DNA of 64,000 bases from Oikopleura dioica (Eukaryota > Chordata > Appendicularia > Copelata > Oikopleuridae). Below, in pieces: positions 1 through 10,949 of the stretch. The DNA lies in the NCBI GenBank assembly GCA_907165135.1, contig OU015568.1, positions 4,224,501 through 4,288,500 of the forward strand. Direction: 5' to 3'. The position numbers and the translations under genes were made by a program. Numbering within the stretch: position 1 is the first letter of the stretch; every line of letters starts with the position of its first letter. The notes beneath the pieces were generated by a model that had not been told where the DNA came from, ran no database searches, and saw nothing but the letters and a program-made list of their open reading frames with translations.

Positions 1-390
1 TTGATGTTGTCGTCGTCGTAGAGGTAGTTGTAGTTGTGGTTGTCGTAGTCGTCGTGGTAGGAGTTGTTGTTGTCGTAGTTGATGTTGTGGTTGCTGTTGT
101 TGTCGTCGTCGTAGTGATAGTTGTAGTTATGGTTGTCGTAGTCGTTGTGGTTGAAGTAGTGGTAGTGGTAGTCGTTGTGGTCGTAGTGGTTGTTGTTGTA
201 GTTGCTGTTGTGGTTGTCGTAGTCGTTGTCGTACTGGAGGTGGTTGTTGTAGTTGTCGTAGTCGTCGTGGTTGTCGTAATAGCAGTGGTAGTTATTGTTG
301 TCGTAGTCGTCGTGGTTGTCGTAATAGCAGTGGTAGTTATTGTTGTCGTAGTGGTTGTTGTTGTAGTTGTGGTCGTTGTTGGAGGCGCTG
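1..390 (-). repeat. ACN trinucleotide tract encoding poly-threonine
   Basis: Almost every triplet on the plus strand is NGT in one register, that is, ACN on the minus strand, for about 130 codons. The first two codon positions are nearly invariant and the third varies freely. That pattern fits selection on protein (threonine) rather than a pure DNA microsatellite. Two near-identical blocks around 255-355 show recent tandem duplication inside the tract. Confidence 0.9.
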
Positions 391-1081
391 TTGTACTGAT
401 GCAGTCAGGCAACTTGCTATCTAAGCTTGGACACCAAACACAATCCTTTTCTCTTGAGCACTCCTGAAAGGTCGCGTAAAAGCTCAAGGTTGGACATGCC
501 CGTCGATTATCACAATTTTCTCCAGGACAGTTATGTTCGTGATAGAAACACCAAGGAGTATCACGATATAATCGTGAAACTGGCTGGTAACAACAATTGT
601 TCGCCAAGCATTCAGCTTCAGTTGTTCCATAATAGCCACAGTCGACTTTATCCTCGTTTACAGCTGTGCATTCGCTGCTTGCTAAATCACAATCGTCATT
701 GTTTTTTGGTCGCTCGATGCATTGATATTCTTTTTCAGACGTTGCGCAGAATAAACATCCTTCTCTAGTACATTCCTCGGGCCTTACATGAAGGTGCTCC
801 TCAGCGGTGAATTTTTTGCAGGGTTTTCTGCAGCCTTCTTCTGATGAGGGACACTGTGACTTTCCGTAAAAAGTTTCCGGTTGGAAACACCATGGTTCAT
901 GGCTATTTTGTCCCCATTCTGACCAGCAGCAACCGGCATTAAGACAATCGTGTTCATTATCCTTGTGACAGTTTCTCAAATTATGAGTTGTTTCTACAGC
1001 ACATTGAGCCTTCCTGTCATCTCTACAGAAATTTCCAGCTAAAACGCTTTCAAAAACTAGTAAAACTAAAGTTGCTCTCAT
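1..1081 (-). CDS. Secreted trefoil-domain protein with poly-Thr mucin-like tail (C-terminus beyond window)
   Basis: A single open frame runs on the minus strand from an ATG at 1081 to the left edge, about 360 codons, with no intron visible. It begins MRATLVLLVFESVLAGNF, a signal peptide. Two P-type trefoil domains follow. The first (about 1010-885) has HDCLNAGCCW and PWCF; the second (about 645-555) has VDCGYYGTTEAECLANNCCY and PWCF. Each is followed by a four-Cys segment with C-x4/5-C-x2-C spacing (GCLFC; DCVWC). After TTAPP, at about position 385, the frame becomes almost pure threonine with occasional serine, encoded by mixed ACA, ACC, ACG and ACT codons. Trefoil domains are known from mucin-associated secreted proteins, and poly-Thr tracts are usual O-glycosylation substrates. 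A role in mucus or in the larvacean house is inference only. The poly-Val reading of the plus strand is the shadow of the Thr tract. Confidence 0.85.
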   Translation of the reverse strand, partial: MRATLVLLVFESVLAGNFCRDDRKAQCAVETTHNLRNCHKDNEHDCLNAGCCWSEWGQNSHEPWCFQPETFYGKSQCPSSEEGCRKPCKKFTAEEHLHVRPEECTREGCLFCATSEKEYQCIERPKNNDDCDLASSECTAVNEDKVDCGYYGTTEAECLANNCCYQPVSRLYRDTPWCFYHEHNCPGENCDNRRACPTLSFYATFQECSREKDCVWCPSLDSKLPDCISTTAPPTTTTTTTTTTTTTITTTAITTTTTTTTTITTTAITTTTTTTTTTTTTSSTTTTTTTTTATTTTTTTTTTTTTTTTSTTTTTTTITTTITTTTTTTATTTSTTTTTTPTTTTTTTTTTTTSTTTTTS

Positions 1082-1505
1082 TTCCTCTTCTGATTTCGCA
1101 ATCCGCGTCGTAGAAACGTCAAATAATCGTGATTTTTATGTTTTGTAAAGGTCAAAAGTGGAATCGAGAAGAAGAATCAAATACTCTGTACTTTGTCTGT
1201 CTGTTACTTAACCGCTCATATTACATCATTTATTTTTAGGTGTCTAAAAAAAGATTGATCGAAAATAATCAGAATGAAAATTAAAATATTCGCTGTCAAA
1301 TGGGTTCTTTAAAAAAAAGTTTAGATTATCTGGCACGAAAACAAAAATGCCATCATCTAAGTACAGCTTTTCATCGCTTAATAACCCGAGACTCTCGAGT
1401 CGAGGGGGCGGCATACTAAGATATATCAAAAATGCATTATTAATCGGACGAGATCAAATAAAAAGGTGGAGACGAAGAAGATCAGTAGAATCAAAAGGTT
1501 GTTAA

Positions 1506-1852
1506 ATGAACTTTTTACTAAAAGGTTTGTCTCTCAAAGAAAAAATTTTGATAATTAATTTTTTTAAGGAAATTTCGGCAAACTTCTCTTCCTCGTTGGA
1601 TTTGCCCTTGCCGAACATGGCTGGATGGATTTTCTCGACAAGAGCTTTAACAACCCACGAGCCAAACGAGCCTTTCTTTTGGGTAAAAAATAAAAAAAAA
1701 AAAAAATCATAACAAATCATTTTTAAGATGACCACGATACTCAGGGTGCTCCTGATAAAAATTACGATTTGATGATGTACGATAAACGACACTTGATTCA
1801 GTCAAGAGGATTTACTGATGATGAGTGGCAAAGACTTCTTGATTTGTTTTAA
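1506..1852 (+). CDS. Small secreted protein, 85 aa, three exons
   Basis: Exons 1506-1524, 1569-1682 and 1728-1852 join with correct phase across two GT-AG introns of 44 and 45 nt. The first exon starts MNFLLKG and continues as NFGKLLFLVGFALAEHG, a typical signal peptide with a hydrophobic core. The mature part is about 65 residues, rich in Asp, Phe and Arg, has no cysteine, and ends WQRLLDLF before TAA. No family is recognised. The start is chosen because it is the only ATG that places the hydrophobic segment at the N-terminus in phase with both downstream exons. It lies divergently from the trefoil gene, with about 420 bp between their start codons. The gene model is well supported by phase closure; the function is unknown. 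Confidence 0.65.
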
Positions 1853-2547
1853 AACTTGTGCAAACTTCCTTAAATTTTTACTAGAGCAACAAGAAAGCAG
1901 TAAAATAATGACTCTTTATCGCAATTTACAACAGTGAATTGATGAATTAAATCGAAAAACGTGAGGAAGAAATGATAATATTAGTTATCGGATAATCGGA
2001 AAATCGCGCCGATTGACTTTTTGTTTCTAATTCGGCGCCATCAAACTTGCGTTTTGGCGTGAAAGGGTTTCATCCAAAGAGATTATTTGTCTAAAAGACA
2101 GCGAAAGTTAGAGAAACTGTCTTGTTTGAACATAACCGGACTTCAAATTTGTTTCAGAAAGGTTTATCAAAAGAAGATTTAAGGAAAGACTCAAGAAAAT
2201 GAATAGGGGTGAGTTATTAACACTTGGTCAAAAGAACAGTTTCTTATGGCTGCCTACTTTTTTCATGAAAAAAATCTTACGGCGAGGTTCTTAAAAGTGT
2301 ATATGAATCGGAAATTAACGATTATCTCGTAGTTATACCAAATCGTCATTTTAAAGAATAGATCTTATCTTAATCATAATCAGACCCAGTCTCGTCAAAA
2401 CATTTAAGAAAGCGAAATTAAAATAAACATAAAGATTTCGTGACCTCTCATGGATTTTTCAACAGCGCCACCGCGCGTGCTTTATCTGAATAAAATGACG
2501 CGTAATTTCGGATATTTATTCATATTCAAATTTTGAAGAAGAGAATA
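1853..2547. other. Intergenic stretch, nothing recognised
   Basis: AT-rich sequence between the 85-residue gene and the next plus-strand gene. I see no convincing coding frame, tRNA or repeat. It should contain the promoter of the gene starting at 2548. Confidence 0.4.
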
Positions 2548-3330
2548 ATGAAGCTTTTTCAATTTTTCGCTGCGTCAACTTTTGCTCAAACGGTAAAAAA
2601 AGAGAAACATTTTTTATAATTTTCTTTGAAGTGAAGAAATTTTGCGGTAATTGAAAATTATTTTCAGCTTGACAACTCATTCTGGTCCTGTGACTTCGCT
2701 TTTGATTACTACGCCCTCGAAGCTCAAAACTCCTCGCTGCCAGACGGAGCTCGTTTCATTTCGAAAGGAACTCCAGCTTCAAAGGATTCCGTCAACGGTT
2801 TCATGAAAAGCGAAATCCGTGATGTGGTCTGCGGCGAATCTCAGAATCTTCTGGGCACAAGTCGAAGTGAAACTGAACGAGCAGAGACTCCATCGTGGTT
2901 TTGGAACGAGGCACAAGAAGATGGCAGTCTTCTGGTTCGATTTTGCTGCGAGCCAAGTCAGTACTTGGAGCCGATTGACGAGCTGAATAGAATTTTTGCT
3001 CTTGGAGGAAAGGCTGGAAATGAACAACTTGATGGCTTGTTGAAAAGAATGAAAACAGACTACAGGAAGAAAGTGGCAAAAGGATACGCGGAGACTGATG
3101 CTATTCATTTGTAAGTTTTTTTCGACCAAGAAATGGCGAATTGATTAAATATTTCATAATTTAGCCCATTCAATCTCTTCGAAAACGAGTGTGACCATCT
3201 TGCCGAATTCGCCCGAGTTTTGAAAAACTGGTCCAGCGTTCACAATTACAATTACACCAATCAAAATGGCCGCCGACACGCAAAATTTGTCCGAGAAATC
3301 GACGAAGCTTTCCTCCAGTTCGGATGTTGA
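2548..3330 (+). CDS. Secreted Cys-containing protein, about 200 aa, three exons
   Basis: Exons are 2548-2592, 2668-3110 and 3165-3330, joined by introns of 75 and 54 nt with GT-AG ends and closing phases. The N-terminus MKLFQFFAASTFAQT is a signal peptide with the first intron just after it. The mature chain has six cysteines (WSCDF, VVCGES, RFCCEP, NECDHL and a terminal FGC), so it is probably disulphide-bonded, and it carries an NYT glycosylation sequon near the end. No domain family is recognised. AATAAA follows about 55 bp after the stop, at roughly 3387. All three frames around exon 2 are open, but only this one links the signal exon and the terminal exon. Confidence 0.75.
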
Positions 3331-3658
3331 TGATGCAGAAAAACCATCAGTTCTCCCTGTAATATGCCTTTACTAACACTTTTTTTAATAAAAATGAATG
3401 AAAAACGTCTTCGTTGATTTCCAGGAAAAAAGAGGTTTATATAAGATTTTCTCTAGAAATGTTATCATACGGTAAAAAATCTTGATAAAAATACGCAGTT
3501 TTAAAAAGAAGAAAAAATGAAGAGGAAACACTCCGCAGCGGTAGATCAAGAACTGCAGCATACTGATTCTGCCTGCAGGAACTGGTCATTGAAAATTTCA
3601 TGAAGCTGTTTTTTTTAATTTATCACCAAAAATAAGTCATCTAACAACAGTTAGCGAT

Positions 3659-5398
3659 ATGGGCCAAGATATCCGCTACAAACATTTCGAAAACATCAAA
3701 AAGTGTAAGGTTCTCTTCCTTGATTTCAAAAAACCCCGAAACCCTTTTTTCAGGCTTCAAGTATGTCGACAGAGCTGTTCAAGAATACATCGAGTCAATG
3801 ATCAAGCTCAATTTCGTCGATGATGTCACTCAGGTTTCGTTTTAGCTGTCAACAATACTTTTTTGAATGAGGGATGAAGGGACTGTACGAAACGCTGGAC
3901 GATAACAAGCGCGGGAATCCGAGATTGTCCGTTGGTGTGCCGAAAGAATTGGCGCTTGATAAAGTTTTGAATGAAGCTTGTTGCAGGAAATGTTCGTCAA
4001 AAGAGACCATAAAACTTTCATAAACTTAAAGTTTTATTTATTTTTATTTTTCTTAAACAAACCGATCTATTTGTAAAAGTTTCTTTGCTAGCGTAATGAA
4101 TAGTGTTATATGAAGCTGGTTATATTGAATAGTCTTAAAGATTCTATCTCCCAAAAGGATACACCGCTACGGACGGGAAGTACGATACCGCTTGTTTGAA
4201 AGCAATTCTCAACAACTGCACCGTTTTCGACGGATGGTTCTCCTCCGACGGAAGCGGTTGGTTCCAAACCTTCCACAAAGTCGGCCAAGTTAGAAATCAA
4301 GTCGTCGGCCACAACGCAACTCAACGAATTGAACCGGAAGAGGCGCTCACGTGAGATAAAGATAATCATTTCTCATTCTCTATTTTGAAGCTTAGGTACT
4401 TTTCGACGATCCACGATATGTTTCCTCAACTGTATGAGATTTTCGGAGAACTGAAAGATGTAGAAGGACATGTTAAAATGTGCCAAGAATGCTGCGGGGA
4501 AATCAACAAGATTTCATATGCGACGATTGACGCGATTCTTGAAGTTTCAGAAGACCCGAAAGTCAACAAGTAAGCACCATAAATTAGTCTTATTAAGCAT
4601 GAATGAATAATTTTAATAACGAACAACCAATTGAAGCAAAAATATATAGAGATAGATCGCTGTTATTTTCAATTACAATGAACACATAAATTTTTAAGTC
4701 TCTTCTTGCTGAGCAAAGCCATCTTGGATGCATTCTGCAAGTTCGCCGTGAAAAAATTCGTCACAGAAAGCTACATTAAAGAAAAACTAACATCCGAAAA
4801 ATTCATCGAGTTTCAAAAAAAGATCTTCTTGACCCTTTTTGGAGCATTGGCAAAGACGAAAATTTCGATGAATGAAAAACTGCTATCGACATTCTCAAAA
4901 CATCTTGATTCTATTTCTGATTGGTCAAGTATTCTTCAACCCGTCGCGAAGTACTTGAACATCACGATTGGTGATAGTCTTGAGCTCAAAACTTCGAGCG
5001 AATCTTCTTCGAAAAAGGGTTCTGATTCTCTCGTTGGATGTGCTTTCTCGACATTTCTTGAAAACGCGAATGCTAAAGGACCGGTCAAGGTGAGCTCTAG
5101 AATTTTTTGTCTGATAGACGGGCGATTTAAGGCGGATTATGTTTATTTGGTTCAACTTGCTCAGAAGAAAAATGGAACAGATACGCTTGATTCAAATGGA
5201 ACCGCCATTCTTGGTAAAATTTTTTTCTTTCCCAAATATCGACTCAGATCTTATTTTAGTGCCAAAAGACCAGATTTCGTACGAAGATTACCGAAGAACG
5301 AAAAAAATCGTCACGCCGAAAGATCTTCTTCCCCAGTTCGACAATTTAAATGGAGTTCTCCTGTCATCTGATGCGTTCACTCTTTCTTTTTCGACTTG
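3659..5398 (+). CDS. Unrecognised multi-exon locus (one gene or two adjacent genes)
   Basis: Coding blocks appear at about 3659-3704, 3754-3833, 3880-4000, 4158-4350, 4396-4570, 4699-5092, 5134-5213 and 5260-5398. Many are separated by short GT-AG introns, such as the 46-47 nt ones at 3834-3879 and 5214-5259. The early part starts MGQDIRYKHFENIKKCF and has a CCRKC motif. A later block has CQECCGEI, then a long helical-looking stretch ends in SDAFTLSFST and TGA. AATAAA follows at about 5416. The join between 4000 and 4158 does not close in phase: the frame can also stop at TAA near 4020. The locus may therefore be two genes. No signal peptide is visible at 3659, although an upstream hydrophobic exon could exist. 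No known family is recognised. Confidence 0.45.
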
Positions 5399-5632
5399 AT
5401 TTTTATCGACTTGATAATAAAGCGTTTTTATTTATTTAAACAAAAGTCTCAAACGTAGGAAAACTTCTCTTCTGACGAAAAAGCACTTCCAATGTCTTCT
5501 GTTGTATCATCAGTTTCTTCATACAAGCGTTAGGTTACGTATAGTTCCATGTCATTCTCCTGACCACAGAATCAGTTACTACAAGTTACTGATAAGGAGA
5601 AAAGACAATGTTGGGTGCAACAAGCGGTGATT

Positions 5633-6520
5633 TTACATTGAACGCTTTCCTGATTCGTTCGAAGCAAGACGTAATCGCTCTGAAGAAAAATCCGGTCAAT
5701 TGAACTTTCTGGTTTTTATGATTCATAAATTATGATAAATCATGAATTGTATCTTCCCCTCGTACAAAATTATTTGCAGAACTGATTTAAGGGTATCCAC
5801 GCGATTGTCTATTAGACATTCGCGATTGTCTACTAGACATGGAAATTCGTGGTCTTTACCTTCAGTAGTGCAGTCGCCAGTATCATAGCCGTCCAAAATA
5901 TGCTTTTTTCGTGAGATTTTCGAAAAATTCTCCGAAGCCGGCCCACTTTCGGACAGTGAAAGATCCGGGTCTCGCGGAAATCCGTAAGCTTCATCATAAG
6001 CTTCAAGTTCAATTTGCGCCGCATTTGTCTATAAGTTGCAAAAAAATAAATCTTCGAAGAAAAAAATTGAAAGTATTTTTTTGGAAATCCGGATCAAGAA
6101 GAGTCGTTTCATAGGAATTGCTCACTGCGGAATACGAATGCATTGGCTCGAATCGTTCTCCAAAGCTGAAATAACATGCTTGGTTTAAAATATGCTTGAC
6201 GCTTCAAAACATATGAAGCTTTTTCAGATATTGTCAGAAAAAGCGGCGCGTCTGTCAAAATAAGCCCTCATTTTGGTGCATAGAAATATACCTAAAGATT
6301 TAACGTGATTTTAAAAACCCGAAATTTCCGTCTTTTCAGGAGAAAAAGAATTTCATAAGCTTTTCAGTAAATTGAAGAGCTGTGTATTTATAACCTGTCT
6401 TGATGACATCTATCTCCGATTCTCTCTGTTTGACAAGGCGTATCGTGAAGTTCCTCATCCGCCACGATAAAACGCTCCATAATTTCTTCGTTGAATAACG
6501 TCGACGTTCCAGTACCACTA
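5633..6520 (-). CDS. Unrecognised minus-strand gene, four exons seen, 5' end missing
   Basis: Reading down the minus strand, exons at about 6520-6398, 6172-6118, 6029-5861 and 5679-5633 join in phase with GT-AG boundaries. The protein contains FNEEIMERFIVADEELHD, CQTERIGDRCHQDS, an acidic and Ser-rich central segment, then KHILDGYDTGDCTTE, and ends NESGKRSM. An alternative acceptor two bases further into the last exon would give a longer C-terminus. The upstream exon that supplies the start codon was not found. The gene converges on the plus-strand locus ending at 5398, and TTTATT near 5430 could serve as its AATAAA. No family is recognised. Confidence 0.5.
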
Positions 6521-7740
6521 AAATTATTTTTAAAACTTCATTTTTAAAATCCCTCGATTCAAAAAGATGACGCTACGGTCTTTTTCATCTGCGATTAACT
6601 GTTACTCCGTAAAGGTAATAAATCTAATTCCGACCTTGTTTGGGGCCCAAATGGAAGACGATTGAGGTGATATTGCTCGGCGACCAATGACGGGCGAGGT
6701 AAAAACGGGTTAAATAAAATTTGGCAAAAGAAGGATTCAAGGCTTTTTATTTAGTAATATTAAACCCTGGTTGTAGGATAATTCCGCGTTGAATACTGCC
6801 TCAGACTCAAAAAGTCCCCCTTTCCTAGAACAAATCAATAATAAAAACGACTCTGTTCACCGAAAAAGTCAACGTGCCTGGATAATAATCATCGTCAATT
6901 CCCCAACCCATGCAACAAAGAATCAAGAGATCACAACAACTCCACTCGCCAAACTCTGACAAAGGGTTTATTAATTAACCTCTGGAGATAATTCCCTTGC
7001 CCCTTGTTTGACGCATTTTTCTCGGACTAATCGACGAAGCCGCGAGGGCATCTCGCTACAGTGGCAACAGCAGCATCTTTCGCCGAAAATGACAAATCTC
7101 TTTACAAAGTACAGTCGTTTTCATATTTTGTCACTTTTTCCTTTCCATAGAAAAAATGACTCGAATCTTCTTTTTCAAAAACATTTTCAAAATGGTTTTT
7201 CCGACTTAACTCGAAGCAGATGCTGTTTGAAAATTAATGTCAAAATATATAGCTGATTTTCTTTTCGACAAAATCTCTATCATGACAACTCATGAGAAAT
7301 GAACTCAAAGAACTCTTTCTTTAGTTTTAATTAGGTTCATAGTTTATTGCAGGCTTTGTAAATAGCTGGTTTCGAGACATGTTAGTATTCGATTAAAAAA
7401 AAGATCAAAATATATTTACAAGGCGAAAAAATAAGTAGACTGCAGCTCTCATTATTCTGATAAGCAGTGAGATAGAACATAAATAAATTATACGGGAATT
7501 AGAAATTTTAAACTTTTGAGCTCAGCGCGACTCCAGTTTTGGAGGACTGAGCAATCAGTTTTGAGATAGATCAATTTTTAAATTGAGGGTTTATAATATA
7601 AAAAAGGTCAGTACAAAAGTGTTTAGTTAGTATGAGGTTTAGTGAAATCGGTAGTGGGATGCTTCAACAGCTCCGAAAAGTGAATTCATCCAATAAATAT
7701 ATAAATTAAGAATTAAAAGCTCATAATCTTCACTGAGTTT
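6521..7740. other. Intergenic stretch, nothing recognised
   Basis: AT-rich DNA between the minus-strand gene and a fold-back element. Several short frames are open on both strands, but none has splice sites or composition that I trust. The missing first exon of the 5.6-6.5 kb gene may lie here. Confidence 0.4.
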
Positions 7741-7744
7741 TTCG

Positions 7745-7892
7745 GCTCAAAACTTAACTCAACCAATAAGAAGTCAGAATAAAGAAGCAATCTGATTGGC
7801 TCTCACAAGGAAACACCTAGCGCCACCTTTGTCAGGACCAATCAGATCGTTTGTTTCTTTAAGTTTCTTATTGGCTAACTAGTTAAGACTGA
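7745..7892. repeat. Fold-back element with CCAAT boxes
   Basis: Two inverted arms of roughly 65 bp face each other. The left arm contains CCAATAAGAAG and CAATCTGATTGG. The right arm contains CCAATCAGATCG and TTCTTATTGG, which is its reverse complement with mismatches. The short spacer contains a GC-rich stretch near 7817. Similar CCAAT-box hairpins occur at 18.6 and 59.5 kb. Confidence 0.6.
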
Positions 7893-8050
7893 AAATGACT
7901 CTTTGAAAGAGCATAAGAAAGTTCGTGTAGTTGAGCTTTTCTGTTATAAAAAAAAAACTGGGGGTCATTATTTACAAAAACCAGCATTTTAGGAGTCAAA
8001 GGCCATATGTACAGTATGAACAAACAGAATTTACAGAAAGAAGGGGGCTA

Positions 8051-10776
8051 TTAACAATTTGTGAGGGAAACGGTTTGTCCAAAGCAGTGGAGATCGCTTT
8101 TCGGTCGAGGAAAAGATGTCCAGCTTCGGGGGAGCAAGGAGCGGCGTCCGAACTCGAAGCGGATTTCTCCGTCGAGAATTTCTACTGCCACCATGTGGTC
8201 GGAAAAGTAAACGTACACGAAGTTGAAGAATCGGGCCCAGCTCAATTCGCCCTAAGAATGAACTAGAAAAATGATTCGGTTCGAGTTTGTTACCTTTTGA
8301 TCCTGAGCGTGACCAAATCCAATGCTCGTCTGGAGATCACCTTCTTTCTTCATCACGTTTTCTTTTCCGATGATTATCTTCGTATCCGCTGTCTCAACGA
8401 CCAGCTCCTCGATCTTTTGCTTTTCGAATTCTAGAGTCACATTCGCGAAATCCGAGTTATTGATCGTCAGATTCTTGGTCTCGATTTGCGAAGCTTTTGA
8501 GCATTTGAAGGAGTTTGATTCTGGCTGGATGAGAAGGGATGAAGTTCCACACATGATCGGCTCGTAGGCGAGCGGGAGCTTACGCTTTCCAGCGTGGCGG
8601 AATTTTATGTCTGAAAAATTGGTAAAATAGAGTTTTTTAATTTTTCCCCGTTTTTGAAAAATAATGGAACCTTGATACTGTAATCTGTCTTCAATCGATC
8701 TTCTATGCCTTCCGAAAATAATCGAGTCAAAATCAATGTCATCTCCATTCAAGTTGCTCTTCATCGCTTCCTGCAACGCTGGTTTGGGAACATGAAGAAC
8801 CGTAAAAGGTGTAAGAAGATTTCGTTCAAGAGAGCGCTCTTTTATCTGCTCCTCTAAGTCGGCTTTTTCATCAGCTGATAAACTCGGGTCGTGCCATTCT
8901 TCCAAAAGCTAAACAAAAAAATTTGTCAGCTTTTATCGTTAAAAAAGCAGTTTTCGACTCGTAATATTCTTCAGAAAAGCAACTTACCTGTTTAATTTCT
9001 AGATTCGCCACAGTCCTGGAGCTAAAATCCGCCCAGTGCGGTCGTTTTTCCGATCTCGCCGCTGCTTGATTCCAGAATTTCACAAAGTTTTCTTGGCGAA
9101 CTCCCCCGAGGGCAGTGTAGTTCAGCTCTGCTCGAATAATGCTCTCTCCGTCTCCCGTGAGTTTTCCGCCAATGATCAGCTCGTTTCCTGGAACGAGTTT
9201 TGGGAAGTTCAGATTTGTCAGCGAGTTTTTATCGACTCCGGAAGTGAATTCGATGGAAATGTCGGAAACGCCCCAGTCGGCATGATCGAGGGAATTGCCG
9301 ATGACGTTGTGGAAGAACTCGGAGGCGGAGAACAACTCGATGTCTTCTTCTTTGATCGTTGTCGTTAGACCATTACCGAGTTTCGCCAGGTTTTTGGTGA
9401 GATAAGTTTGGCTGCCGAGATGGATGGTATTGATGTGGATGCCGCGGGAGGAGCGGACGTAGTCGACGGTGTTGAGGATGACTTCGGGATCGGTGACGCC
9501 TACGGTAGCTTCGCCATCTGTGATGAGGAAGACGTTGGGGAGCGAGTAGCCGGACGTTGAGCGGAGAAGCTTGACCAGAGCCTAGAATAAAGTTAAGGGT
9601 CTCCAATCGAGTTTTTCAAGGTATTTTACCTGAACAATGGCTGTATAAATATCAGTTCCTCCCCCATCAGCTGCTCGAATCATGAAATCCATCGCCTTTT
9701 CTCTATTTTCCGCCGTATTATCCATCAAGTCATTTTCCTCATCGAGAAATTCGAGCTCTCGGTCGAATCTTGCAACGTTGAATTTGTCCGTCGGTCGAAG
9801 ATTCGTTTGCATCAGAGAGATTATCTTGGCTGCTTGTTGAGATCTTCGGCCGAACATGGAAGTTGATGTGTCGAGGAGGAAGATGGCTTCGACGGGGCGG
9901 TCGATGTTGTCGTCTTCGACTCGACAGCGGGAGACGAATTCTTTTTCCTCGCCGGCCCAGGAAAGATCACAGGAGCTAGATGACTGAGCGACGTCGAAAT
10001 TGATGGTTAGCATTTCAGCGAAGGGGTCAAGGCCTGAACAAATGGTACGGATTGTTTTTCATTTTATCGTCAGGGATCATGATAACGTATCGATTATTGA
10101 TCATAAATAGATTTTATCATAAATTTTGTTTTCGTGAAATTACGGAACTCACAAACTTACGCTTGATTTATGGTGCTCACTTACCATTGTTATCAGATGG
10201 AGTCCAGGAATGGCTAATTCCTGCTGAAAATGGACCAGGCTGAATGATCGAAGATGCGTTTTTGAAAAACTCATTCGAAGCTTGACCAAAACTGATTCGT
10301 CTCAAGTTTTCGTCGTCCTCGATCATGAGCGTGTACTCGTATTTTGCCGCTTCCATGCTCACTGAAATTCAAAATGAAGATTTTATTTTTCCAATCGGTT
10401 TTTTACCTCCGATCGAATGTGAGTAAGAAAATCGCCGTCTTTTGAGGACTTGTTCAGTTTTGATTCTGAACTTAATATTGTGCCCTTTTTCGACAGTCGA
10501 TTTGACCAAAATCCGGTGTTTGTCCTGTCTCATCTTAACCAAATTCATTTTGCTACCGTCCTGGCTGCTCAAGGAGATCAACTCCAAAGAACGCTTGTAC
10601 AGCGGAGTAGTGGTGGTAGTGGTCGTGCTGGTAGTCGGATAGAGACCCGTGTCCAAAACCATCGGCGCGTCGGTGTTCGTTTCTTGTGGCTGGTTGATTC
10701 GAGAGTGGAATTCTTCACCATTATAGACGATCGTCAGTTCTGAGACAAAGGCGTCTTCTGGGACCATTACGGACAT
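8051..10776 (-). CDS. Inter-alpha-trypsin inhibitor heavy chain-like protein
   Basis: Six exons run down the minus strand: about 10776-10407, 10361-10185, 10033-9630, 9581-8988, 8908-8294 and 8251-8051. All join in phase across GT-AG introns. The N-terminal exon matches part of a VIT domain (VPEDAFVSELTIVYNGEEF, later TEQVLKRRRFSYSH). A VWA domain follows with an intact MIDAS: DTSTS, GGGTDIYTAI and ITDGEATVG. After it come the helical linker of heavy chains and an ITI C-terminal region with FVYVYFSDHMVAVEILDG. The usual DPHF cleavage site was not seen. The VIT domain lacks its first strands and is interrupted by a run of threonines (TTSTTTTTTT). No signal peptide is present at the chosen ATG, so an upstream exon may be missing. 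A 60-nt in-frame segment at about 8672-8613 may be an extra intron. Family assignment is strong; the exact start is not. Confidence 0.85.
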
Positions 10777-10949
10777 AATTGCTTCGCGTCTTTTTAATTG
10801 ATATAGAACTTGACTTCAAAGCTTTGAAAACTTATGAAATTTACAGAGACCATAATCCTTCTTTTGATAAATAAGACATAAATTTTTCTGAATGCCTTAA
10901 CGATGATCGGACAAAATAATGATTAGCTGATGCTTCTCGTGTATCCAAA

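Noticed and set aside
36-467. Plus-strand ORF of nearly pure valine
   Set aside because: It is the complement of the minus-strand poly-Thr frame, which connects without a break to two trefoil domains and a signal peptide. The Val frame ends without any domain.
8322-9368. Plus-strand ORFs opposite the ITIH-like gene (8322-8567, 9036-9368)
   Set aside because: They are shadows of the minus-strand exons, which contain an intact VWA MIDAS and close in phase.
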